Positions 6,970-13,717 are shown, counted from the first letter of the stretch. The stretch: DNA of 13,814 bases from CAYWNK01 sp047639615 (GCA_047639615.1 JBLIOL010000129.1:1-13814), one strand, 5' to 3'. The notes: a model not told the origin generated them from the sequence alone. Numbers and translations: made by a program.

Positions 6970-7121
6970 AGCAGGGCTTAATCGGCCCCGGGGCACCCGT
7001 AGCTTGAGGGGATCCCACGCGGGTCTGCGCCCAGTCCCAGACCCTCGCCCGCGACCAACCAACTCTCACGCCAACGTCAGACTTTTTGGCCTCTAGGGCC
7101 GCCTCAGGCCCCAAAGCAGGC

Positions 7122-7127
7122 TATACT
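7122..7127 (+). promoter_or_regulatory. Candidate -10 box of the isc operon
   Basis: TATACT, one mismatch from TATAAT, lies 110 bases before the iscR ATG in an otherwise GC-rich stretch. No good TTGACA match sits 16-18 bases upstream (the region reads about CCGCCT), as would fit an activator-dependent or regulated promoter. The predicted start is near 7134, at the left edge of the dyad described next. A short GGGCC/GGCCC inverted repeat lies upstream (7096-7111). Confidence 0.4.
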
Positions 7128-7133
7128 GGAGGC

Positions 7134-7162
7134 GGTCGCGGGATGAGATATCACCAGCGACC
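7134..7162. promoter_or_regulatory. Candidate IscR operator dyad
   Basis: GGTCGC (7134-7139) and GCGACC (7157-7162) are perfect inverted half-sites 17 bases apart, around the nearly palindromic TGAGATATCA (7144-7153). A dyad of about 29 bp at the predicted transcription start is a sensible place for autorepression by the Rrf2 regulator encoded just downstream. It does not match the E. coli IscR consensus closely, so the assignment is positional inference. As RNA it could also form a long-loop stem. Confidence 0.4.
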
Positions 7163-7180
7163 CTCAATTTGCCGGTAAAT

Positions 7181-7197
7181 CGCACCTTTGAGGTGCG
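7181..7197 (+). promoter_or_regulatory. Perfect hairpin in the iscR leader
   Basis: CGCACCT (7181-7187), loop TTG, AGGTGCG (7191-7197): a 7-bp perfect stem 40 bases before the iscR ATG, flanked by AAAT and TTTC. Only three T follow, so it is a weak candidate terminator/attenuator. A protein-binding site, an RNA stabiliser or a second operator is equally possible. Confidence 0.45.
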
Positions 7198-7237
7198 TTT
7201 CGCAGTCGAAAGACCAAGATAACCAGCTCACACCGCC

Positions 7238-7696
7238 ATGCTAAAGCTCACCAAACGCACCGAATACGGGTTGATCGCCCTAGTTGACCTGGCCCGCCGG
7301 CCGGGTCAGGTGGTCAGCATGCGTGAGATTGGCGAGCGCCACCCGGTCCCCAAGAGGCTGACCGGCGAGGCCCTCAAGGCCCTGGCCCACGCCGGAGTCG
7401 TCGAATCTGCTCGCGGAGCCGGCGGCGGCTTCTGGCTGACACGCTCCCCCGAGGAGATCAGCCTGGGCGAAGTGGTCGCCGCCTTGGAAGGCGCGCCCGT
7501 GCTCACCAGTTGTGAAGACCTAGGCGCCTCCCACAAGGACGGCTCCTGCGAGGTGGAGGGCAACTGCCCCATCCGCTCCCCACTACAGAACATTCGTCAG
7601 GGCATTTGGACCCTCATGCAGGACACCTCCCTGCGCTCACTCATGGGCGCCGCTCCCCTGCTGCCCGATCCGGTTCCCACGGACCTAACCGCATGA
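7238..7696 (+). CDS. iscR: Rrf2-family iron-sulfur regulator IscR
   Basis: A 152-residue Rrf2-family transcription factor. The N-terminal winged helix-turn-helix (about 1-70) shows LTKRTEYGLIALVDLA, a recognition helix near 37-50 and the GAGGGFWLTR wing (61-69). A dimerisation helix follows (EISLGEVVAALEG). Three cysteines, C92, C104 and C110, lie in the cluster-binding loop; in E. coli IscR the ligands are C92, C98 and C104 with His107. Here the first gap is 11 residues rather than 5. It most likely holds a [2Fe-2S] cluster and represses the operon when clusters are plentiful. It is the first gene, and its TGA overlaps the iscS ATG (ATGA at 7693-7696), so the two are translationally coupled. 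The name IscR is supported by position; NsrR- or RirA-like sensing cannot be excluded by sequence alone. Confidence 0.88.
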   Translation: MLKLTKRTEYGLIALVDLARRPGQVVSMREIGERHPVPKRLTGEALKALAHAGVVESARGAGGGFWLTRSPEEISLGEVVAALEGAPVLTSCEDLGASHKDGSCEVEGNCPIRSPLQNIRQGIWTLMQDTSLRSLMGAAPLLPDPVPTDLTA

Positions 7697-8907
7697 AAAC
7701 TCCCGTCTACCTGGACTACCAGGCCACCACCCCGGTGGACCAGCGCGTGTTCGACAAGATGGCGCCGTACTTCCTCGAGAACTTCGGGAACGCCGCCAGC
7801 CGCAACCATGCCTTTGGCTGGAGCGCGGAAGAAGCCGTCACCAAGGCTCGCGAGCACTGCGCTGCGCTGATCGGTGCCTCCCCCAAGGAGATCGTCTTCA
7901 CGTCGGGCTCCACCGAAGGCATCAACCTCGCCATCAAAGGCGTGGCCGAGATGTACGGCTCCAAGGGCAAGCACATCATCACCAGTCAAGCCGAGCACAA
8001 GGCCGTGCTCGACACCTGCAAGCACCTCGAAAAGCAGGGCTTCGAAGTCACCTACTTGCCCCCGGACGGCAAGGGTCGTCACTCGGTCGAGCAGATCGAA
8101 GCAGCCATGCGCGACGACACCATCCTGGTGGCGATCATGTGGGCCAACAACGAGATCGGCACGCTCAACCCCGTGCACGAGATCGGCGCCATGTGCAAAG
8201 CGCGCAAGGTGATCTTCTTCACGGACGGCACCCAAGCCGCGGGCAAGATCCCGGTGGACGTGCAAGCCGCGAACGTCGACATCCTGTGCCTCTCCGCCCA
8301 CAAGATCTACGGACCTAAGGGCGCCGGCTGCTTGTACGTGCGCCGCCGCAACCCGCGCGTGCGTTTGGTCGCTCAAATGGACGGCGGCGGTCACGAGCGC
8401 GGCATGCGCTCCGGCACCTTGAACGTACCCGGCATCGCCGGCTTGGGCTGGGCCTGCGAGATCGCACGCCAAGACCTAGAAAAGGACATCGCCCACACAG
8501 GCGGCCTGCGCGATCGCTTCGAGAAGCGCGTTTTCGACGCTCTCGACCACGTGCACATCAACGGTGACAAGGATCACCGCCTGCCCTCCTGCTCGAACCT
8601 CTCCTTTTCCTATGTGGAAGGCGAGAGCATGATCATGGGCATCAAGGACCTGGCGGTTTCCTCCGGCTCCGCCTGCACCTCAGCCAGCCTCGAGCCCAGC
8701 CACGTGTTGATGGCCATGGAGGTCGGCGACGAACTCGCTCACAGCTCGATCCGCTTCGGCTTCGGCCGAGGGACCACCGAGGAGGAGGTCGACTTCGCTG
8801 CCGACCAAGTCATCGAATCGGTCAACAAACTGCGCGAGCTATCACCCCTCTACGAGATGGTGCAAGAAGGCATCGACCTCTCCTCGGTGCAGTGGACCAG
8901 CCACTAG
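7693..8907 (+). CDS. iscS: Cysteine desulfurase IscS
   Basis: A 404-residue PLP enzyme, the same length as E. coli IscS, that turns L-cysteine into L-alanine and a protein-bound persulfide for Fe-S cluster (and often tRNA thiolation) sulfur supply. Key residues are in place: the N-terminal YLDYQATTPVD (6-16), H102 in the AEHKAVLDTC segment, PLP-binding K204 in SAHKIYGPKG, and catalytic C328 on the mobile loop SSGSACTSASLEPS (323-336). GGGHERGMRSGT (231-242) is the conserved substrate-site segment. The C-terminus, SPLYEMVQEGIDLSSVQWTSH, carries the group I IscS/NFS1 tail used to dock IscU. This marks it as IscS rather than NifS or SufS. The ATG at 7693 overlaps the iscR stop and matches the family start; an upstream in-frame ATG at 7606 lies inside iscR. 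Confidence 0.97.
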   Translation: MKTPVYLDYQATTPVDQRVFDKMAPYFLENFGNAASRNHAFGWSAEEAVTKAREHCAALIGASPKEIVFTSGSTEGINLAIKGVAEMYGSKGKHIITSQAEHKAVLDTCKHLEKQGFEVTYLPPDGKGRHSVEQIEAAMRDDTILVAIMWANNEIGTLNPVHEIGAMCKARKVIFFTDGTQAAGKIPVDVQAANVDILCLSAHKIYGPKGAGCLYVRRRNPRVRLVAQMDGGGHERGMRSGTLNVPGIAGLGWACEIARQDLEKDIAHTGGLRDRFEKRVFDALDHVHINGDKDHRLPSCSNLSFSYVEGESMIMGIKDLAVSSGSACTSASLEPSHVLMAMEVGDELAHSSIRFGFGRGTTEEEVDFAADQVIESVNKLRELSPLYEMVQEGIDLSSVQWTSH

Positions 8908-8940
8908 CCTCACCATTCACAACAGCAAGAGACAACAATC

Positions 8941-9321
8941 ATGGCATACAGCGACAAGGTCCTAGACCACTACAACAACCCGCGCAACGTCGGCTCCATG
9001 GACAAGAAGTCCAAGGAAGTCGGCACCGGCGTCGTCGGCGCACCCGAGTGCGGCGATGTGATGAAGCTTCAGATCGAGGTGGAAGGCGATCGCATCGTCG
9101 ACGCCAAGTTCAAGACCTTCGGATGCGGCTCGGCAATCGCCAGCTCCTCCCTTGCGACGGAATGGATCAAGGGCAAGACTCTCGACGAGGCGCTCTCCAT
9201 CGACAACGTCGCCATCGTGCAGGAGCTATCCCTCCCGCCGGTCAAGATTCACTGCAGCGTGCTTGCCGAGGACGCCATCAAGGCGGCCATCAGCGATTAC
9301 AAGATCAAGCAGGGCGAGTAG
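8941..9321 (+). CDS. iscU: Iron-sulfur cluster scaffold IscU
   Basis: A 126-residue scaffold on which [2Fe-2S] clusters are built from iron and IscS-derived sulfur. All ligands are present: C37 and D39 in GAPECGD, C62 in FGCGSA, and C105 after H104. The LPPVK motif (98-102), the site that HscA grips for cluster release, is intact, consistent with hscB and hscA downstream. It starts with MAYSDKVLDHYNNPRNVG, nearly the proteobacterial/mitochondrial ISCU start, and not the SufU type (no extra GCG-region insertion). It lies 33 bases after iscS. The leader is A/C-rich (CACAACAGCAAGAGACAACA) with no clear Shine-Dalgarno site. Confidence 0.98.
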   Translation: MAYSDKVLDHYNNPRNVGSMDKKSKEVGTGVVGAPECGDVMKLQIEVEGDRIVDAKFKTFGCGSAIASSSLATEWIKGKTLDEALSIDNVAIVQELSLPPVKIHCSVLAEDAIKAAISDYKIKQGE

Positions 9322-9351
9322 CCCCTTCCACCAACAACAGGATCAACCATC

Positions 9352-9681
9352 ATGCCCGTTCTCATTACCGAGCGTGCCGTCGCAGAAGTGCGCCGGATCA
9401 TCACTGACCAGGAGCTTCCCAATGCCACTGCCCTGCGCGTAGGCGTCAAGGGCGGAGGCTGCTCGGGCTTCTCCTATACCCTGGGCTTCGACGACTCCGT
9501 CAACGAAGTGGACCAGATCAACGAGGTCGACGGCGTGCGCGTCATCTGCGACCCCAAGAGCTTCCTCTACCTCAACGGTACCCAGGTCGATTTCGAGGAG
9601 AGCCTAATGGGCCGTGGCTTCAAGTTCACGAACCCGAACGCCTCCAAGAGCTGCGGCTGCGGCGAGTCCTTCAGCGTCTAG
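9352..9681 (+). CDS. iscA: A-type iron-sulfur carrier IscA
   Basis: A 109-residue HesB/IscA-type protein that accepts or carries Fe-S clusters, and possibly iron, on the way to target enzymes. The three conserved cysteines are present: C37 in GGGCSGF and the C-terminal C101-G-C103 (SCGCGESFSV), two residues further along than in E. coli IscA. The family strands, such as RVGVKGGGCSGFSYTLGF and VICDPKSFLYLNGTQVDF, are intact. Position within the ISC operon, after iscU and before hscB, favours iscA; the sequence alone could also fit ErpA. The 30-base leader is A/C-rich (CCACCAACAACAGGATCAAC), like that of iscU, with only a weak AGGA. Confidence 0.95.
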   Translation: MPVLITERAVAEVRRIITDQELPNATALRVGVKGGGCSGFSYTLGFDDSVNEVDQINEVDGVRVICDPKSFLYLNGTQVDFEESLMGRGFKFTNPNASKSCGCGESFSV

Positions 9682-9702
9682 CAGCGACTTCGACCTAGCC
9701 CG

Positions 9703-10344
9703 GTGAGCACCTCCGTCCCCTGCCCCCAATGCGGGGAGCCCCTGCGCACCCCCTTGGGTTGCCAAGCCTGCGGCGCATTGCTGCCCTGCGAGCCCACGCC
9801 GAACCCCTTCGAGGTATTCGGGCGTGAGCCTGGCTGGGAGGTGGAGCCTGGACCGCTGAAGAAGCAGCTCCTGGAGCTCGCGCGCCTCTGCCACCCGGAC
9901 TTCCACGGTCTGGCCAACTCCGCGCGGCAGCACCTAGCGGAACAACACTCGGCCCTGGTCAACCACTCCCACGAAGTCCTCGCGCGCCCCTTCCTGCGCG
10001 CCGACTGGCTGCTGCAACACCTCGGCGGCCCGACCGAAAAAGAGGAGCGCCAAATGCCCCAGGCCTTTCTCATGGAGGTCATGGAGTGGAACGAGCAAAT
10101 GGACGACGCCTCGCAAACGCCGCCCGCCTCACCCGAGCGCGAAGCACTCAAAGCCCTCACCGAACAACTCAGCGCCGAGCGCACGCAGCACCTCGAGTCC
10201 ATCGGATCGAACCTCACCCCGCTGCCCGCCCCCGGCGCTCCGATCCTCACTTCAGTACGCCGCGAGCTAAACGCGGTGCGCTATCTCTCTCGCGCCCTCT
10301 GGCGCATTCGTGACCTGCGCCTGGCTGAAAGCCTCGCCCAATAG
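9703..10344 (+). CDS. hscB: Fe-S co-chaperone HscB with N-terminal double-CxxC element
   Basis: A 213-residue J-protein that delivers IscU to HscA and stimulates its ATPase. The J-domain (about 34-105) contains LARLCHPDF with HPD at 64-66. A C-terminal three-helix bundle (about 120-205) holds FLMEVMEWNEQMDD, the segment that contacts IscU in the family. In front is an extra 30-residue element with C7-x2-C10-x9-C20-x2-C23, a zinc-ribbon pattern like that of eukaryotic HSC20 and unlike E. coli HscB (171 residues), which lacks it. The GTG start at 9703 is the only sensible one before the first CxxC; no Shine-Dalgarno site is visible, and iscA ends 21 bases upstream. The hscA ATG follows 4 bases after the stop, so the pair is probably translationally coupled. 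Confidence 0.93.
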   Translation: MSTSVPCPQCGEPLRTPLGCQACGALLPCEPTPNPFEVFGREPGWEVEPGPLKKQLLELARLCHPDFHGLANSARQHLAEQHSALVNHSHEVLARPFLRADWLLQHLGGPTEKEERQMPQAFLMEVMEWNEQMDDASQTPPASPEREALKALTEQLSAERTQHLESIGSNLTPLPAPGAPILTSVRRELNAVRYLSRALWRIRDLRLAESLAQ

Positions 10345-10348
10345 AACC

Positions 10349-12214
10349 ATGGGTTACATCGAGCTCGACGTCCTCGACAGCGGACCGAAGCACATTGTCA
10401 TCGGCATCGACCTAGGCACCACCAACTCCCTAGCCGCCATCTGGGAAGATGGCCGCCCGCGCATCCTCGCGCCGGAAGGCGAGTCACCCTTGGTGCCTTC
10501 GGTGATCTATGTGCCCGAAAAGGGCCTGCCCCTGGTGGGCGCCAATGCCAAGGCCTTCGCCCTGGTGGACCCCACCCACACCATCTTCAGCGTCAAGCGC
10601 TTCATGGGGCGCAGCGTGAGCGAGCTCAAGCTCGACCTCGAGACCCTGCCCTACGAGGTCAAGGACGAAGCCGGCCTCGCGCGCCTGGTCGTGCGCGGAC
10701 GCGAGACCACGCCCCAGCAGCTCTCGGCCCTGATCCTCGGCGCCGTCGGCGAGAAAGCCATCCGCGCCATGGGCAACGCGATCATCAAGGCCGCCGTGAT
10801 CACCGTGCCGGCCTACTTCGACGACGCCCAACGCCAAGCGACCCGCGACGCCGCCAAGCTGGCCGGCATCGAAGTCCTGCGTCTCGTCAACGAGCCCACC
10901 GCCGCAAGCTTGGCCTACGGCCTCGACCAAAAGGAAGCCTGCACCGTAGCCGTCTACGACCTCGGCGGCGGCACCTTCGACGTGTCGATCCTGACCATCG
11001 AAGAGGGCGTCTTCCAGGTCAAGAGCACCGGCGGCGACACCCAACTGGGCGGCGACGACTTCGACCGCGCCCTGGTGGAGATGATCCGCCGCAACCTGAA
11101 GGACGAAGTCTCCCCGGAGAAGCTCACCGACCCCAGCTTCCTGCAAGCGGCCCGCATGGAAGCCGAGAAGTGCAAGATCGCGCTCTCGAAGGACCCCGAG
11201 TACCGCCTGCGACTAGCCCTCCCCGAGCTCGGCATCGACTTCGCACGCAACGTCCTGCGCGAGGAATTCGAAGCCCTGATCGAGCCCCTCATCCGCAGCA
11301 CCCTCGACACCTGCCGCCGCGCCCTCGTGGACGCCGAACTCGGCACCGAACACATCGACGAAGTCGTGCTGGTCGGCGGCTCCACGCGCATCCCGATCAT
11401 CCGCCAGAAGATCCAAGAACTCTTCGGGCGCGTGCCGCACACCTCGCTCGACCCCGACCAGGTCGTAGCCCTCGGTGCCGCGGCCCAAGCAGAAGTGCTC
11501 ATGGGCGGAACGCGCGACATCCTCCTGATGGATGTAACCCCGCTCTCCCTCGGTATGGAGACCATGGGCGGCGCCGTAGCCAAGATGATCGAGCGCAACT
11601 CGACCATCCCCTGCAGTCACACCGAGGGCTTCACCACCTACGCCGACGGACAAACTGGCATCGACTTCCAAGTGGTCCAAGGCGAGCGCGAGATGGCTAG
11701 TGACTGCCGCAGCCTCGGGCGCTTCAAGCTCACCGGCATCCCGCCCATGGCCGCCGGCATGGCGCGCGTAGCCGTGCGCTTCCACCTCGATGCCGACGGC
11801 ATGCTCACAGTCACCGCCAAGGAAGAGTCCACCGGCGCCCGCGCCGAGATCGAGATGCAGCCCTCCCACGGCCTGGCCGAAGGCGAGGTCGATACCATGC
11901 TCTCCGCCGGTTTCACCCACGCCGCCGAAGACTTCGACAGGCGCCGCGTGGTCGACCTGCAAGCCGAGCTCGGCATCATGCTCGCGGCCATCAAAAAGAA
12001 CTCCGCCACCGCCGCCGAGCGCCTCGACAAAGAGTCCAAGGAAGACCTCGACGTCTCCGTGCTAGCCGCCGAAGCCGCCTGCAAGCTCGACGACCTAGCC
12101 CTAGTCCAAGCCGCCCGCGACTCCCTCGAACAAGCCAGCCTGCCCCTAGCCGCCGTCCTCATGGACAATGTGGTCAAGGACGCCGTCTCCGGCAAGAAGC
12201 TCGCCGACCTGTAG
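10349..12214 (+). CDS. hscA: Fe-S assembly Hsp70 chaperone HscA
   Basis: A 621-residue specialised Hsp70 (E. coli HscA has 616) that uses ATP to release clusters from IscU. The ATPase domain shows GIDLGTTNS (19-27), FSVKRFMG, NEPTAASLAYGL, YDLGGGTFDVS and LVGGSTRIP. The substrate-binding domain opens with DVTPLSLGMETMGG and has the HscA-typical REMASDCRSLGRFKLTGIP and LDADGMLTVTAKEESTG. A helical lid follows, and there is no DnaK-type EEVD-like or Gly-rich acidic tail. I chose the ATG at 10349, 4 bases after hscB; the frame upstream to 10310 lies inside hscB. It is the last gene of the operon. No fdx or iscX follows, and the next gene is on the other strand. Confidence 0.97.
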   Translation: MGYIELDVLDSGPKHIVIGIDLGTTNSLAAIWEDGRPRILAPEGESPLVPSVIYVPEKGLPLVGANAKAFALVDPTHTIFSVKRFMGRSVSELKLDLETLPYEVKDEAGLARLVVRGRETTPQQLSALILGAVGEKAIRAMGNAIIKAAVITVPAYFDDAQRQATRDAAKLAGIEVLRLVNEPTAASLAYGLDQKEACTVAVYDLGGGTFDVSILTIEEGVFQVKSTGGDTQLGGDDFDRALVEMIRRNLKDEVSPEKLTDPSFLQAARMEAEKCKIALSKDPEYRLRLALPELGIDFARNVLREEFEALIEPLIRSTLDTCRRALVDAELGTEHIDEVVLVGGSTRIPIIRQKIQELFGRVPHTSLDPDQVVALGAAAQAEVLMGGTRDILLMDVTPLSLGMETMGGAVAKMIERNSTIPCSHTEGFTTYADGQTGIDFQVVQGEREMASDCRSLGRFKLTGIPPMAAGMARVAVRFHLDADGMLTVTAKEESTGARAEIEMQPSHGLAEGEVDTMLSAGFTHAAEDFDRRRVVDLQAELGIMLAAIKKNSATAAERLDKESKEDLDVSVLAAEAACKLDDLALVQAARDSLEQASLPLAAVLMDNVVKDAVSGKKLADL

Positions 12215-12225
12215 AGGTCGGATCC

Positions 12226-12286
12226 TACGGGCGCCGCATGCGCCCCTTTCGACATCGGTACTTACGGGCGCAGGATGCGCCCGTAA
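12226..12286. terminator. Paired palindromes at the hscA/VLRF1 tail-to-tail junction (candidate bidirectional terminator or REP-like element)
   Basis: Unit 1 (12226-12245) has a 6-bp stem, GGGCGC (12229-12234) with GCGCCC (12240-12245). Unit 2 (12262-12286) is an 11-bp perfect stem, TTACGGGCGCA (12262-12272) and TGCGCCCGTAA (12276-12286), with a GGA loop. The two units share a 20-base core (12226-12245 and 12263-12282) that differs at two positions. Unit 2 forms the stop codon and last residues of the minus-strand gene. No T-tract of note follows either, so intrinsic termination is plausible but not certain. Confidence 0.55.
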
Positions 12287-12972
12287 CACAGACTCTTGTA
12301 GGTGCGCAGGAGTACGTCCGTCGTGGGCACCGGCAAGTCCAAGGGCACGCGCACCGTGGCCGCGTCCTGATCAAAGGGCGGGTGTTCCTTCCCGCGCCAA
12401 AGGTCTGGCCATAAGCGCTTGGGTGCGTTGACGAAGATCTGCTCCGGTGTGCCGAACTCGTCCCAGTATTCGTGCAGCTTGGCGTTTACCTCATCCACCA
12501 GTAGCCGCGCGTTCTGAAGCCGTAGGCGCGAGCCGTAGCGCGATTTGCCCTTGGCAGCCAGGTAGCCCGGCTGGGCCTTGCCCTTGCCGCGCACCACATA
12601 GCGCTTGAGGGTCTTGGTGGTGAGCGCCTCGCCGCCCTCAAACATCCCCAGGGATGCCGCACCCGCCTGCAGCAAAATCAGACAGTGCAGTCCGGGTTCC
12701 ACAGGCAACCCAGCCAGGTACTGAGCGAAGGCATCAGCACTCCCCGCCCCCGCCCGACGAGCCGCGCTCTCCGCAGCACTCCCCCCGTAGGGACGCGCGC
12801 CAGCCGCAGGCTTGCGCCATGGATACACCAAGGGCGGAACGACTCGCAGACCCGGCCCTTCGAAGAACTCGCCGTCAGCTTCTAGACTGAGGGAGCCCTC
12901 AGCCAACAGGGCTCGCAAGCGCTCAGCGCACTCCGACCAGTGGAAGCTCTCGGGTTGCGGTTGGGGATCCAT
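12262..12972 (-). CDS. Vms1/ANKZF1-type release-factor-like protein (VLRF1), probable peptidyl-tRNA hydrolase
   Basis: A 236-residue stand-alone VLRF1 domain protein. Eukaryotic Vms1/ANKZF1 uses this eRF1-like domain to cut nascent chains from tRNA on stalled 60S subunits. The core reads LLQAGAASLGMFEGGEAL (100-117), then KTLKRYVVRGKGKAQ (120-134) and a segment with G147-S-R-L-R and N154 (141-155), matching from memory the ANKZF1 order HKTFHRYTVRAKRGTAQ ... GANLRRYNE. The catalytic Gln is Q134 in a GxxQ motif, G131-K-A-Q. Later VNAPKRLWPDLW and VRVPLDLPVPTTDVLLRTYKSL match the domain's end. No ankyrin repeats, zinc finger or p97-binding motif follow, unlike eukaryotic forms. The start is the ATG at 12970-12972. 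The protein presumably acts in ribosome rescue; partners such as RqcH are not in this window. Confidence 0.82.
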   Translation of the reverse strand: MDPQPQPESFHWSECAERLRALLAEGSLSLEADGEFFEGPGLRVVPPLVYPWRKPAAGARPYGGSAAESAARRAGAGSADAFAQYLAGLPVEPGLHCLILLQAGAASLGMFEGGEALTTKTLKRYVVRGKGKAQPGYLAAKGKSRYGSRLRLQNARLLVDEVNAKLHEYWDEFGTPEQIFVNAPKRLWPDLWRGKEHPPFDQDAATVRVPLDLPVPTTDVLLRTYKSLCYGRILRP

Positions 12973-13072
12973 GGAAGACGATGTGCCTCAGAACCCAGCC
13001 GGCTTCCGAAACACGTGGGCCAAGGTACCGCGCCCTGGCACCTAGCCCAGCCAAGAACCACCCACGCCCGAC

Positions 13073-13078
13073 TAGAAT
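13073..13078 (+). promoter_or_regulatory. Candidate -10 box before the GNAT gene
   Basis: TAGAAT lies 10 bases upstream of the ATG at 13089. If used, the transcript would start within a few bases of the ATG, giving a leaderless or near-leaderless message. No convincing -35 is seen. The remainder of the 116-bp gap (12973-13088) shows nothing I can name. Confidence 0.3.
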
Positions 13079-13088
13079 CTCAGCACGT

Positions 13089-13664
13089 ATGAAAGACCAG
13101 AGTCAGTACATCATTCGCGGAGCCCAGGGCGACCGGGAGCTAGGAGCCATCCTCGCCCTGCAGGCCGAGAACCTAGGCCGCAACCTGACCCAGACCCAAC
13201 GGGACCAGCACGGCTTCGTGACCCTAGAGCACCACCTGGACCTACTGCGCAGCATGAATATCCCATGGCACCACAGCATTGCCATGCAGGGAGAGGATGT
13301 GGTTGGCTACGCCCTGGTCATGGCACCAGAGTTATCCAGAACCCTCCCGGAACTAGTGACTCTCGTAGAACGCCTACAAGACCTCACCCATGACGGCGTC
13401 CAACTGGCTAACTCACGCTTCTACATCATGGGCCAAGTTTGCGTAGCCGCAGGACACCGCGGCCAGGGCCTAATCGCCCAGCTATACCAGCACCAGCGCG
13501 AGCAGATGGCCCCCGACTTCGAGTACGCCGTCACCGATGTGAACGCCAACAACCCGCGTTCCCTACGCGCTCACGAACGCACGGGCTGGAAGGTCATCGA
13601 CCGTTACGAAGACGACGCCCAGACCTGGGTCATGCTGCTCCTGCCCCTGGCCAAACCAGCCTAA
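13089..13664 (+). CDS. GNAT-family N-acetyltransferase
   Basis: A 191-residue GNAT acetyltransferase, which moves an acetyl group from acetyl-CoA to an unknown amine. The acetyl-CoA site (motif A) is IMGQVCVAAGHRGQGLIAQLY (113-133) with R124-G-Q-G-L. Motif B follows with TDVNANNPRSLRAHERTGW and a final strand, WVMLLLPLA. The N-terminal half has DVVGYALVMAPE, the strand before the substrate loop. The ATG at 13089 is chosen because the frame upstream to 12981 is Pro/Arg-rich and fits no GNAT pattern. The gene is alone, divergent from the VLRF1 gene and convergent with the 5S rRNA gene. Substrate (ribosomal protein, antibiotic or metabolite) cannot be told from sequence. Confidence 0.88.
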   Translation: MKDQSQYIIRGAQGDRELGAILALQAENLGRNLTQTQRDQHGFVTLEHHLDLLRSMNIPWHHSIAMQGEDVVGYALVMAPELSRTLPELVTLVERLQDLTHDGVQLANSRFYIMGQVCVAAGHRGQGLIAQLYQHQREQMAPDFEYAVTDVNANNPRSLRAHERTGWKVIDRYEDDAQTWVMLLLPLAKPA

Positions 13665-13717
13665 TAGCGCCCCGCCCGGAGCAGCCATATCGCACGGCGA
13701 CGACTTTGCATGGACAT

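Noticed and set aside
7597..8472. Minus-strand frame of 291 codons opposite iscS
   Set aside because: Shadow of iscS with no motif of its own, rich in Ala, Val, His and Asp as expected from reverse reading of GC-biased codons.
10310..10348. Upstream extension of hscA into hscB
   Set aside because: The ATG at 10349 lies 4 bases after the hscB stop and gives the family length; the 13 extra residues overlap hscB codons and match nothing.
12981..13088. N-terminal extension of the GNAT protein
   Set aside because: Pro/Arg-rich with no GNAT pattern; the ATG at 13089 is a better start.
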